Part shown: positions 51,596-60,033 of the stretch, in pieces | Layout of the letters: the number at the start of each line of letters is the position of its first letter | Position numbering within the stretch: position 1 is the stretch's first letter | Source of the DNA: Bacillus sp. ISL-18 | GTDB taxonomy: Bacteria; Bacillota; Bacilli; Bacillales; Cytobacillaceae | Length of the DNA stretch: 64,000 nt | Assembly: GCF_018613415.1 (NCBI RefSeq) | Contig: NZ_JAGGQG010000010.1 | Location: 409,573-473,572 of the forward strand | Reading direction: 5' to 3' | Notes under the pieces: generated by a model | The model's database searches: none | Seen by the model: the letters and a program-made list of their open reading frames with translations, nothing else | Told to the model about the DNA's origin: nothing | Program-made: the position numbers and the translations under genes

Positions 51596-51721
51596 ATGCA
51601 AAATAAGGAAAAAAAGGATTATGATATTTTAACTGAAAAAGACTTAGATTATTGGAATTTACTCGAAGAATTATTCTATGCATCTGATGAAGATGAAGAA
51701 TTAAGAAGCCCTCCGATTTAA
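51596..51721 (+). CDS. Tiny acidic protein (41 aa)
   Basis: 41 aa from ATG 51596, preceded by AAAGGAG at good distance. MQNKEKKDYDILTEKDLDYW, then a strongly acidic end. It converges on the endolysin gene, ending 17 nt from it. Function unknown. Confidence 0.55.
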   Translation: MQNKEKKDYDILTEKDLDYWNLLEELFYASDEDEELRSPPI

Positions 51722-51738
51722 GGAAGGCTTTTATGTTT

Positions 51739-52437
51739 TTACAGAAGAGAGTTAATCATTTCAATTGTATGTTTTCCAGCAATACCATCAATTTCGTATG
51801 GAAGGTGTACTTTTTGAAAACGTGTTACAGCATCCTTTGTTACTTTTCCATAATCATTATCGATTTTTCCACACTTAAAATTTAACCTGTTCAATGCTCC
51901 CTGTAATTCTCCAACATCAGCACCTTTTGATCCTAGTTTTAGTAATCGTTTATAAGTCAGCTTTTTAGTTTTTGTTTGTGAAACAGTTTTAACTACGGGT
52001 TTAGGGGTTTCTTTCTTAGTTTCTTCCACTGGTTTATTTTGACCAAAGGTATCAGTACCATATCCTTTATAATTAAACTGTAGATGAGGTTTATCAACAA
52101 ATCCTTTCCAATCTCCACCCCATTCAAAACCAAGTCTTTTTGCTTCAGCAATAGCCTGTTTAATATCGGAGCGACTATATCCATTCCATAATCCTTTACC
52201 TTTTTCATCTACAGGCACAAAATCTAATGCTTGACCTACAATATGGTAAGATTTCATTGTTTGAGAAGCACCCTTTTTTACATTGGCTCTCTGAGTTTCA
52301 ATGGTACGGATTGTTTCATAAATTAACACATTAATATGGTTTGCGACCAAATAATCATGCCATTTTAAAGCTGCAACCTTTGTATGATCACCTAATTTAT
52401 TGATATTTTCTAAATTGCGAGTTTGATATGTTAACAT
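51739..52437 (-). CDS. Phage endolysin, M15 peptidase with peptidoglycan-binding domain
   Basis: 232 aa. The N-terminal L-alanoyl-D-glutamate/D-Ala-D-Ala peptidase domain (VanY/CwlK type) has zinc ligands visible in SYHIVGQALDFVP (HxxxxxxD) and KPHLQF. A linker rich in Lys/Thr/Pro follows (about residues 135-165). The C-terminal PG_binding_1 domain has LGSKGADVGELQGALNRLNF and DAVTRFQK. It cuts the cell wall at lysis. It follows the holin gene. Confidence 0.92.
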   Translation of the reverse strand: MLTYQTRNLENINKLGDHTKVAALKWHDYLVANHINVLIYETIRTIETQRANVKKGASQTMKSYHIVGQALDFVPVDEKGKGLWNGYSRSDIKQAIAEAKRLGFEWGGDWKGFVDKPHLQFNYKGYGTDTFGQNKPVEETKKETPKPVVKTVSQTKTKKLTYKRLLKLGSKGADVGELQGALNRLNFKCGKIDNDYGKVTKDAVTRFQKVHLPYEIDGIAGKHTIEMINSLL

Positions 52438-52442
52438 TATTA

Positions 52443-52793
52443 TTATCCCCTTTTTTTCCCTATTTTGTTCTTATCGAAGTACTTAGTTAGAAATTTAAGG
52501 TCAATACCAATACGACTGAAGTTTTCAATAATACTCATACCTTCATAAGCAACAATCATGCCTACACCTAATTTGATAAGCATTCCACTTGCACCTACAT
52601 AAGCATCTACAAAAACTAAAAAAGCAAGTGCGACAAACTCACCTACTTTTCTAATCATTCCAATATAGTTGATTGAACTGTTGAGTTTTTTTTCTATTCC
52701 TGCTGCTAATAAACCAGTGACTACATCAAAAAGAACAAAACCCAACGCTACATACCATATATTTCCTACAATATTAGTAATATCAAAATGCAT
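52443..52793 (-). CDS. Phage holin (holin_4/toxin-secretion type)
   Basis: 116 aa from ATG 52793 (GAGGTG upstream). Three hydrophobic segments; VVTGLLAAGIEKKLNSS and the later IRKVGEFVALAFLVFVD are typical of the phage_holin_4_1 family. It makes holes in the membrane for the endolysin, which starts 5 nt downstream. Confidence 0.9.
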   Translation of the reverse strand: MHFDITNIVGNIWYVALGFVLFDVVTGLLAAGIEKKLNSSINYIGMIRKVGEFVALAFLVFVDAYVGASGMLIKLGVGMIVAYEGMSIIENFSRIGIDLKFLTKYFDKNKIGKKRG

Positions 52794-52865
52794 TAATAAC
52801 ACCTCTTTTCCTTGTTGCACAATCCCACCTCCTTTGATAAACTTTAGAAAGTGGGTACGACCACT

Positions 52866-52912
52866 AAAAAAAAGACTACCTCTCTCAAAAAAGTTGGGTA
52901 GTCTTTTTTTAT
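52866..52912 (-). terminator. Terminator between tail and lysis genes
   Basis: Minus strand GACTACCCAAC...GTTGGGTAGTC-like arms (GACTACC/GGTAGTC) followed by seven T. It separates the tail operon from the holin-endolysin pair, so the lysis genes need their own promoter or read-through. Confidence 0.8.
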
Positions 52913-53128
52913 TTACATTGGTGTTCCTTCATCATTTTCAATTGATTTAATACAGTGATCCTTCTCAAATAAGTTTAAGAATTTGCAGACAAGATTACAA
53001 AATGGACAATTCTTTTTTGCCACATGTTTCCCCATTCTAGATGAAATTGTCTCATCTGGATAACCAGCAAAAACTGCATTAAAAAACTGGTCAATAGCAA
53101 TTAACAGATTCCAAATGTACTGTTTCAA
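52913..53128 (-). CDS. Small conserved phage protein (DETISSR type)
   Basis: 71 aa from a TTG at 53128, with GAGGTGG 6 nt upstream. The N-terminal hydrophobic segment YIWNLLIAIDQFFNAVF is followed by AGYPDETISSRMGKH and a cysteine-containing part. A similar small protein (IAIDQ..NA....DETISSR) is known to me from phages of Gram-negative bacteria; its function is unknown. Located at the tail/lysis border. Confidence 0.65.
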   Translation of the reverse strand: MKQYIWNLLIAIDQFFNAVFAGYPDETISSRMGKHVAKKNCPFCNLVCKFLNLFEKDHCIKSIENDEGTPM

Positions 53129-53141
53129 CTTGACCACCTCA

Positions 53142-53552
53142 TTATTTGTCCCAAGTGATTGACTTAATTTCTTCTGGTGTTTTGGCATCAATCACTAATG
53201 GTACTAAAAAATCTCTATATTTCGCCACATTATTAGTGACATGAAGCATTTTAGAAAGAAATACACTGTTAAATTGAGATTGATTTAGTTGAAGTCTAAA
53301 TACATTACCTTCTGAATCATAAGCAGTCCAAGGGATAACTCCACCCATTTGAGCAACAGTTCCATCCATAAATGCCAATTTTGCTGTACTAAAATTACTT
53401 TGTGCTTCAGAATCATGTGAAAAATAATAAATGACACCATCAACTTCAGAAGAAAATCTTCCGAGGATAGTGTCATTACATTTTTTATTTAATTCTATAA
53501 GTTTATTGTTTTTGGTTTCTTCAAAAGAATCTACCCATTTAATTATTGCCAT
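53142..53552 (-). CDS. DUF4376-like phage tail-fibre accessory protein
   Basis: 136 aa. The pattern IELNKKCNDTILGRF, YYFSHDSEAQSNFS, IPWTAYDSEG and a C-terminal TPEEIKSITW follow the DUF4376 / XkdW-type layout (Lys-rich helix then aromatic strand and W end). Proteins of this type lie next to tail-fibre genes. Overlaps the upstream gene's end by one base. Confidence 0.65.
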   Translation of the reverse strand: MAIIKWVDSFEETKNNKLIELNKKCNDTILGRFSSEVDGVIYYFSHDSEAQSNFSTAKLAFMDGTVAQMGGVIPWTAYDSEGNVFRLQLNQSQFNSVFLSKMLHVTNNVAKYRDFLVPLVIDAKTPEEIKSITWDK

Positions 53553-53848
53553 TATCCCACCTCAATCCATTCAGGGAAACATTCTTCTTTAGTTGGATTT
53601 TCCCCTATAAAATTCAAAAGGGTAACATTCATTATGCCATCTTTCTTAAACGCTTCTTGTATAGGGCAAATAGGAAGAGTGGTTATTATTGCATCTTCTC
53701 TGTGACCACCTCCAATATTTCCATTTGGTAAATTAGTAAAATCAAATTCATCTGTTTCACCATTTAATGTAACAATTATCTTGTCACCAATGAATTCATA
53801 GGCTAATTTATCAGTTTTGTTGAATTGTGGACTTAAGAAAACTCTCAT
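53552..53848 (-). CDS. Phage tail accessory protein, unknown (98 aa)
   Basis: 98 aa from ATG 53848 (overlapping the previous gene's stop). MRVFLSPQFNKTDKLAYEFI, beta-rich. Members of this type occur beside DUF4376 genes in Bacillus siphophages. Probably a fibre-assembly protein. Confidence 0.6.
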   Translation of the reverse strand: MRVFLSPQFNKTDKLAYEFIGDKIIVTLNGETDEFDFTNLPNGNIGGGHREDAIITTLPICPIQEAFKKDGIMNVTLLNFIGENPTKEECFPEWIEVG

Positions 53849-54624
53849 TATCTCCACCTACCTATTGCTTGCCATGTAAAAATAGTTCCACTTAAATCTA
53901 CACTTGATACCCCTTGATGAACTATACCGAAACTAGTCAAAGAAGGATCAAGTACATAAAAATTAGCAAATCTTCCTGAAACAGACCTATGTGTTAATAA
54001 CACATAAGGAGTATTACCAACGAATGAAGCAGGATAAAGTAAACCGTTTAATGTTTTCAAAGTTGTACCTGCAACTGCTGGAGTAGAACCAGCACAAATC
54101 ATCGTACCATCAGGGTATTTAATATAACTCCCATTTACGTTTGTTCCAGACTCAATTACATTACTGGTAAAAACTCGGTCATCTATCACACTTCCTGATG
54201 TAATTGTTGATACATTTGTCCCTACTGAAACTTGGGCTAAAGAAATTTCCCATCTTGATACATTTTGAGTAAGTGCAGGTGCAACTGGAGATATAGCTGG
54301 AACACCTTGTAAAACCGCCAATTGGATAGTGTTTGCTGTCCAATCAAGACGAATAATCACCCTGTCAATTCGTGGATTAGTTGTATCAGCAGTAGTAATT
54401 GGAAGAACCTCCTCACTACTTGATTCAAAATAATGCCCTTTAATCCATGACATACCTGATTTTACTTTCACCTGTAAACCTGTACTATCAGCGTAAACCT
54501 GCAATTCACTTAATTGTCCTTTAATTACTCCAGTACCAAGCCAATTTTGTGCCATTTTTGACCATTGATTTTCTCTAACATCCGCTCCTGCTCCACTATC
54601 AAACGGAAAATAAGTTTGTACCAT
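53848..54624 (-). CDS. Phage tail-tip/baseplate structural protein
   Basis: 258 aa. It starts MVQTYFPFDSGAGADVREN and contains MSWIKGHYFESS, RIDRVIIRLDW and the C-terminal beta-rich part, like upper baseplate or receptor-binding proteins of Bacillus siphophages. The cell receptor cannot be read from sequence. Confidence 0.72.
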   Translation of the reverse strand: MVQTYFPFDSGAGADVRENQWSKMAQNWLGTGVIKGQLSELQVYADSTGLQVKVKSGMSWIKGHYFESSSEEVLPITTADTTNPRIDRVIIRLDWTANTIQLAVLQGVPAISPVAPALTQNVSRWEISLAQVSVGTNVSTITSGSVIDDRVFTSNVIESGTNVNGSYIKYPDGTMICAGSTPAVAGTTLKTLNGLLYPASFVGNTPYVLLTHRSVSGRFANFYVLDPSLTSFGIVHQGVSSVDLSGTIFTWQAIGRWR

Positions 54625-54628
54625 CTAA

Positions 54629-55825
54629 TCAGCTCCTTTCTAAGTGACTTACCCTTTTTGTTAATTTTTTCATTTTCTTAAATATCCCTAAACCTTGTGA
54701 TGATAATGATTCAGGTGTACCAATTGTTGGATTTATTGAAACTCCATTTTGATCAATTGTAAGTTTGATTTCTCGTACTACATCCTGAATAACTTGTAAT
54801 TTTTCTTGAGTTTTTCTTATTTGATAATCAGACAGAAAATAATATATCGTATCAACTTCAACGACTTCATTAGGTTGGGTGATAATTATTGATACTTTAT
54901 CACCTAAATTATAATCACGACCAAAGGATAAACTTTCTGTCTCAATTGGAGTTATACTTAAACTATTCTTAATGGATTTTTCAGTAAGCTCTTGATTGAG
55001 TGATTGGGTTAATTCTGCTTGGTCAGTTGTATTCCTTTGGTCAACAAATGATTCAATTCGACCATATTCTGTGATACTTGCAGAATCCCCATTTTGAAGA
55101 GTGATTCTAGCCTTTCCTTCTCCACCTCCACCAACTATTACATAATTAGTTTCAGGGTCTTCAGAAGTGTATTCAAATTCACTTAAGTTGCCGAGTAAAG
55201 GACTAAATATTGCAGTTTTCGTTTTATCTTCTGGTTGATAAACTTGAAATTCAAGACTTTTATTGACTTGGATTGTCCGAAAACCTAAGTCTCCACCAGC
55301 AAGTGCTAATGATGTTGATAAATCCAAAAGCGTTTCAAATCTACCATTTCCAGTAACCTTTTTACCTAACCCTATATCTTCTTCAATCACAAAATTTGGA
55401 ATCTGTCTTTCTAGTCTGGCACGAGAGCCTAAATTAAAAGAAACATACTGTTTTATAATGGATTCAGCTAATCCTGTACGGACATCATAATCCTTTAATG
55501 TAAACTGTCCATTTGGCTCAGGGTAAACAAGTCTTCTTAATAACCAAATAGAATCGTCTACACCACTAATTTGTAATTTGTCTTCATTGGCATTCCATTT
55601 TCTATTTTTCTTAGTTGCTAACCCTGAAAAGATTACTTTTCCGTCATTTATTACAACAATTCCTGATTTTGACTTTATTATTTCCTTAGCTGCTTTACAG
55701 TTTGTAGGTAAATTTAAAACCCATGTCCCATAACTGTTATATTTTAGAACCATTTCAAGAGATTGATAATCGTCAATCTCTGCAACTCTATTTAAATATT
55801 GATCTCTAACATATAATTTATAGCC
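54629..55825 (-). CDS. Siphovirus Gp37-like tail-associated protein
   Basis: 398 aa from ATG 55825 (MGYKLYVRDQYLNRVAEIDD). The first two thirds follow the layout of ReqiPepy6 Gp37-like tail proteins: WVLNLPT, GLATKKNRKW and VVGGGGEGKARI. It sits after the Dit gene, so it is the tail hub/tail-associated protein. The frame is open to a GTG at 55843. Confidence 0.75.
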   Translation of the reverse strand, partial: GYKLYVRDQYLNRVAEIDDYQSLEMVLKYNSYGTWVLNLPTNCKAAKEIIKSKSGIVVINDGKVIFSGLATKKNRKWNANEDKLQISGVDDSIWLLRRLVYPEPNGQFTLKDYDVRTGLAESIIKQYVSFNLGSRARLERQIPNFVIEEDIGLGKKVTGNGRFETLLDLSTSLALAGGDLGFRTIQVNKSLEFQVYQPEDKTKTAIFSPLLGNLSEFEYTSEDPETNYVIVGGGGEGKARITLQNGDSASITEYGRIESFVDQRNTTDQAELTQSLNQELTEKSIKNSLSITPIETESLSFGRDYNLGDKVSIIITQPNEVVEVDTIYYFLSDYQIRKTQEKLQVIQDVVREIKLTIDQNGVSINPTIGTPESLSSQGLGIFKKMKKLTKRVSHLERS

Positions 55826-55830
55826 CATTC

Positions 55831-56691
55831 TTAAACACACCAATATCTAGGGGTGTAAGATAGTTGTACAGATGATTCACTTGTGGCATTAGACATTTCA
55901 ATCCGAATATTATTTACTCCAGATTGTAAAGTCCACAAGGAAGAATTATCATCAGTTTGAGTACCAAACAAGTTAGTACCATCCCCTTTAGTGATACTTT
56001 TCTTTTTTGGTTTTGTGTCAATGGTAATGATTTCTCCGACTCCTAAAGAAGTTTCAAGATTAGTTAATTCACCTGTGGTCAAATTTCTAAGAAAAATATT
56101 GTCACCGGGTCCCTGAATTATCCATTCTGGGTGACACTCGATATCTCCAATATTATCTATTGAAAAGTCAGCGAAAACGGATGATGAAGACAATCTCAAT
56201 GGAAAGAAAGGAAAGAAAGTGGCTGTCTGTCCTATCGAAAATGTTTCTACAATTGTATTAGTGTCATACCAATAAGGGTCAAAAGCATGAAAAACTAATA
56301 CTGCATTTTGCCACCAAAACCCTTTATTGTCTCTACCTTCAGAACCTTCCATCCCTGAGATATACTGACAATATAACTCCCTTTGACTACCATCAACAGC
56401 GATTGATTTTAATTTACCTTCTTTGAAAGGATTAATCATTTTCAAGATTCTTCTCATTAATTGCCTTAATTCAATCTCTGAATCTGCTTGTAAAAATAAT
56501 GGAATGTCTACATCACGAGGACTTACTTTTACATGTCTTTTTCTAGTTCCTGCTTGAAATGGTACTTCTTCTTCCACAATACTAACAGGTGGCATAAAAC
56601 GACCAGTCATGCCTGATAAAACTTTAAAATTATTATCGGACAAAGGTTGTTCAGTGCCGTTTGCATCAATCCAATACAGTTTATCAGCCAT
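55831..56691 (-). CDS. Distal tail (Dit)-like protein
   Basis: 286 aa. The N-terminal part FQAGTRKRHVKVSPRDVDIP and FDPYWYDT are typical of siphophage distal tail proteins. The C-terminal part looks like a carbohydrate-binding-like domain. It overlaps the tape-measure gene by 8 nt. It joins the tail tube to the tail tip. Confidence 0.82.
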   Translation of the reverse strand: MADKLYWIDANGTEQPLSDNNFKVLSGMTGRFMPPVSIVEEEVPFQAGTRKRHVKVSPRDVDIPLFLQADSEIELRQLMRRILKMINPFKEGKLKSIAVDGSQRELYCQYISGMEGSEGRDNKGFWWQNAVLVFHAFDPYWYDTNTIVETFSIGQTATFFPFFPLRLSSSSVFADFSIDNIGDIECHPEWIIQGPGDNIFLRNLTTGELTNLETSLGVGEIITIDTKPKKKSITKGDGTNLFGTQTDDNSSLWTLQSGVNNIRIEMSNATSESSVQLSYTPRYWCV

Positions 56692-58438
56692 ACAGCACCT
56701 CCAATCTTTGCAATGTACGACCTAATTCTTTTTCATCCATTACAGCTTTTTGTGAATTTACTGTGATATAAGTGTCTCCACCACTTTTTAATGTGTTACG
56801 TGTTGCATTAGCTGGATCAATCTTTGAACCTCTAGGAAGAGTCACAAGTTCGGGACCCATTTCACCAACGAGGGTTCGACCACCTTCGAAATAGTTTGTT
56901 CCTGTTGCATTCTTTGCAGTACCTCTACCAGAAGTAGTCCTTTTTTCTTCAACTTCGACAGTTTTCTTTTTTGATGGTTTATCATTCCATTTACCTAACC
57001 AATCAACCGCCTTTTTGATTGCATTAGTCACATCTTCGAATATTCCTACAACATCATCAATAACATTGAAAATTGTATTAAATGAATCTTCTATTGCCGA
57101 TTGAATTTTTGGTAAATATGGACTTACCCATTCCCATAATTTTTTCAGAACTGGAAGTAGGAAATTTTCAAATACATCCCAAACTATTTTTACTACATTT
57201 GAAATGATACGAAATACTTTTTCTACGATACTTTGAATCTGTGGCATTTTAGATTGTATGAATTCAAACAATCTCAATAGGATTGGTAGGATATTATCTT
57301 TGAAAAATGCCCAAACCGATGATGCTACTTGTACTATTTTTGCGAAAACTGCACTTACTGTTGCACGAATGGTTGGCATATTACTCATAATCCAATTGTA
57401 CAAACTCACCAAAATTGGAAGAATATTTTGTTTAAAGAAACTCCATAATGTTTTTGCTATTTCCCACATAGCTAAAAAGACAGTCGTAAATATTTGTTTG
57501 GTTACAGGAAGATTACCTTGCATAAAGCTAAATAGACCCATAAAAACAGGTGTTAAATTAGTTTTTATAAATGACCATAATTGAGAAAGTATTGGAAGGA
57601 AGTATTGTTTGATTACTCCAACTACTACATTTACAACTGTAGATAATGCTTTGAAAACAGTATCCATTGTTGATTTAATAGATGGCATATTTGCAACAAC
57701 CCAATCAAGCATTTTTGAAAAGATTGGCATTAATTGAATTCCGATTTGGGTAACGATACCTGAGAAAGTGGTTTTAGCACCTTCCCATTTCTGTCTAAAT
57801 TGTTCTGCTTTATTTAAATCATCATCACTGATTACATTTGCATTGTCTTTCATTTTTTGTAATTGATCAGCAGTCATATTTAGGACAGGTGCTAACTCTT
57901 CACCAGTTGTACTTAACATTGCTGTAGCAATTGCATTTCGTTCAGTTTCGTTCTTCATACCTTGTAGTCCTGTAATCGTTTCGTTGAATAATTGTTCTTG
58001 TGATTTCAAATGCCCACTTGAGTCCTTTACGGAAACTCCTAACTTTTTAAACATGTCTGCATTTTCACCAGCACCTGAAGCTGCATCCATTGCACGTTCT
58101 GCTAATGCTGCCATATCACCTGATGCTGCTTCCATAGAAAAGCCAAAGTTTTTAGCAACAGAATCCCATTCCTGAAATCCTTTTTTGCTCATGCCTGTAA
58201 CTTGAGAAAACTTATTAATTTCTGATGCAGTTTCCATTGTCTTAGCCATCAAACCGCCAACTGCCCCTACAGCAACACCTACACCAGCAGCTATAACACC
58301 GCCAACTTTACCAGCAATACCGCCTAGTTTTTCAAATTTACCACCTGTTGATTCAGCTTTTTGATCAGTGTTATCCAATGCTTTATTTGCTTCATCATTG
58401 TTGACAAATACTGTTCCAAACAGCTTAAATAATTCCAC
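56684..58438 (-). CDS. Tail tape measure protein
   Basis: 584 aa from a GTG. An N-terminal coiled coil and Gly/Ala-rich hydrophobic segment (about 40-65) are followed by a segment with repeated units of about 39 aa (ILP(I/V)L..L..(W/F)I...MP.I), about residues 250-450. The C-terminus has FEGGRTLVGEMGPELVTLPR, the typical tape-measure end. The repeat number would set tail length. Confidence 0.92.
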   Translation of the reverse strand: MELFKLFGTVFVNNDEANKALDNTDQKAESTGGKFEKLGGIAGKVGGVIAAGVGVAVGAVGGLMAKTMETASEINKFSQVTGMSKKGFQEWDSVAKNFGFSMEAASGDMAALAERAMDAASGAGENADMFKKLGVSVKDSSGHLKSQEQLFNETITGLQGMKNETERNAIATAMLSTTGEELAPVLNMTADQLQKMKDNANVISDDDLNKAEQFRQKWEGAKTTFSGIVTQIGIQLMPIFSKMLDWVVANMPSIKSTMDTVFKALSTVVNVVVGVIKQYFLPILSQLWSFIKTNLTPVFMGLFSFMQGNLPVTKQIFTTVFLAMWEIAKTLWSFFKQNILPILVSLYNWIMSNMPTIRATVSAVFAKIVQVASSVWAFFKDNILPILLRLFEFIQSKMPQIQSIVEKVFRIISNVVKIVWDVFENFLLPVLKKLWEWVSPYLPKIQSAIEDSFNTIFNVIDDVVGIFEDVTNAIKKAVDWLGKWNDKPSKKKTVEVEEKRTTSGRGTAKNATGTNYFEGGRTLVGEMGPELVTLPRGSKIDPANATRNTLKSGGDTYITVNSQKAVMDEKELGRTLQRLEVLYG

Positions 58439-58466
58439 TATCTCACCGCCTTTCTAAAGAGATAAA

Positions 58467-58497
58467 AAAAAGCGTCCTAAGTATCAGAACGCTTCAA
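58467..58497 (-). terminator. Terminator-like hairpin between tail chaperones and tape measure
   Basis: Minus strand AAGCGT...ACGCTT followed by eight T, overlapping the end of the gpGT frame. It may reduce read-through into the tape-measure gene. Confidence 0.7.
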
Positions 58498-58767
58498 ACT
58501 TTTTAAAATATTCTCTGCATCTTGTATTATTTCATCATCTGAACGATTGTCTTTTACTCTCCGTGGTTGTTTTAGTTGTTTCAAATAATCGTTGAATGAA
58601 ATAAAGTTTTCTTTTGTCATATTTTGATAAGCAACTAACCATTGTTCCCAAGCTTGACGTTCGGTGTCTTTCTCTACAGCTTTGACATAAAGATTGATAC
58701 CTTGTTCAGCAGGTAATGACATAATAAAAGACATGTCTCCATACCTATGCAACAAGGTATCTAACAT
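58477..58767 (-). CDS. Tail assembly chaperone T part (translated by -1 frameshift)
   Basis: 96 aa from the first ATG, but the frame is open upstream to the slippery site. It is likely made mainly as a C-terminal extension of the gene before it (gpG-gpT). LPAEQGINLYVKAVEKDTER and the charged helix pattern are typical. A C-terminal acidic tail ends at the hairpin. Confidence 0.8.
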   Translation of the reverse strand: MLDTLLHRYGDMSFIMSLPAEQGINLYVKAVEKDTERQAWEQWLVAYQNMTKENFISFNDYLKQLKQPRRVKDNRSDDEIIQDAENILKSLKRSDT

Positions 58768-58769
58768 GT

Positions 58770-59096
58770 CTACTTCATCAAGTGGGAGACACTGGATAAA
58801 AAACTTTTCATCCCTTTATGGTTTACGAATTCCATAATCAACTCTGTTGTTGCTTCAAGACTTAGATTCTCAATTTGTGACTTTTCTACACCTTTTAAAC
58901 TAGCAAGAAATTCAGTAACTTCAGCTTGTGCTTGACCTAAATTTTCTAAACAAGAAAATAAAAACTTAGCACCAATTTCTTTTTCGCTTGTATTTTCATC
59001 AATACTAGCAAAAATAGTACGAGCCTGTTGACTAATTTCAGCTTTCTTAATGATACGAATAACAGCAAAAACATCTGTAAATTTTAAATCACGCAT
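58770..59096 (-). CDS. Tail assembly chaperone G part
   Basis: 108 aa helical protein, with the classical gpG position between the major tail protein and tape measure. The end of its frame contains the heptamer TTTTTTA (58797-58803), whose TTT TTA codons are in frame 0. A -1 slip enters the downstream frame as IQCLPLDEVDMLDTLLHRY. The G and GT products chaperone the tape measure. Confidence 0.85.
   Translation of the reverse strand: MRDLKFTDVFAVIRIIKKAEISQQARTIFASIDENTSEKEIGAKFLFSCLENLGQAQAEVTEFLASLKGVEKSQIENLSLEATTELIMEFVNHKGMKSFLSSVSHLMK
58797..58803 (-). promoter_or_regulatory. Programmed -1 frameshift heptamer T TTT TTA
   Basis: On the minus strand the heptamer TTTTTTA is exactly in the X XXY YYZ register of the G frame. 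The -1 frame is open from here through 58477, while the 0 frame stops at 58770-58772. Confidence 0.82.
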
Positions 59097-59665
59097 TATC
59101 CTACCACCTTAGGAAAGTAGATACGGTAAGCCGCTTCTCCTGCTACTTCTTCATGTCCAGTAAACACTACAGGAATAACCGCTTCCCCTTTATCTGATGT
59201 TGAAATTGTAAGACCTTCTAAAGAAATTGCATTGTCAATCACAATAACTATAGGTTTTGCACTACCAGAAATACGTCCAACAAATGCAATATTATCAAGG
59301 TAATCAGTTAATTCGATTTTACCTTTAGATGTAATAATGTCATAGTTTGTATCTGAAGTTGTAGTTGATCCTGCAATTGCAAGAGCAAGGTTTTGTGCTG
59401 TTACTTCTTTTAAGTTAACTGTTAAACTAGGAATCTCTGAGTCAATTACTGAATTACCTTTAAATTGACCTTTAACTCCGTCTACCTCGATATGTCTGAT
59501 TTCTTGAGCCAATGCAAATTCATTACCACCACTAGTTGCACCCAATAATGTTCCTGTAAATTCACCTGTTGCTGGTGTGTAAATTAAATTCTTATAGATA
59601 GCCCCTGCATCCATTAAATAGTTAAGTGGGGTATTTGCTGTTAATCCATTAGTTTGTATTGCCAT
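59096..59665 (-). CDS. Major tail protein
   Basis: 189 aa, beta-rich. Begins MAIQTNGLTANTPLNYLMDA and ends with PVVFTGHEEVAGEAAYRIYF, typical of siphophage tail tube subunits. Placed directly before the tail chaperones. Confidence 0.82.
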   Translation of the reverse strand: MAIQTNGLTANTPLNYLMDAGAIYKNLIYTPATGEFTGTLLGATSGGNEFALAQEIRHIEVDGVKGQFKGNSVIDSEIPSLTVNLKEVTAQNLALAIAGSTTTSDTNYDIITSKGKIELTDYLDNIAFVGRISGSAKPIVIVIDNAISLEGLTISTSDKGEAVIPVVFTGHEEVAGEAAYRIYFPKVVG

Positions 59666-59673
59666 TCATTTCA

Positions 59674-60033
59674 CTACCTTTCGTATAATCTTCCTAAAAA
59701 TATATTTGTCCTTCTGCTTAATAGAGCATTATCATCTGGTACAACTAGCTGTCTATCTAAATACATTGACATGAATAGATTGTCGTTTAGTATAACCTGT
59801 CTATTTAAGCCATTCTTAACACTAACCATTAAGTCCTCTAATTCTGTAGTATCTTCTTTGTTATCCCAACCATCTACATCTAGAGTGACCATTTTTAAAT
59901 TATCGCTTAAATCAGTTATTTCAATTGTATAAACTAAGTAAGGAAATTGAGCATTATCAGGAGCCTTTAGGAAATAAACACGGGGATGAATAGAAGTTAG
60001 TTGGGATTTAATCGCTTGTCTAATTGTCTTCAT
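59674..60033 (-). CDS. Tail terminator / tail-completion protein (DUF3168-like)
   Basis: 119 aa from ATG 60033 (GGAGGAG upstream). HPRVYFLKAPDNAQFPYLVY and DVDGWDNKEDTTELEDLM follow the pattern of siphophage tail terminator proteins. It overlaps the gp10-like gene by 14 nt. Confidence 0.7.
   Translation of the reverse strand: MKTIRQAIKSQLTSIHPRVYFLKAPDNAQFPYLVYTIEITDLSDNLKMVTLDVDGWDNKEDTTELEDLMVSVKNGLNRQVILNDNLFMSMYLDRQLVVPDDNALLSRRTNIFLGRLYER

Noticed and set aside
57258-57584. 108-aa plus-strand frame inside the tape measure gene
   Set aside because: Shadow of the tape-measure repeats; no start signal.
56684-58438. Regular repeats in the tape measure region as a CRISPR-like array
   Set aside because: The repeats are about 117 nt, diverged and in coding frame; they are protein repeats.
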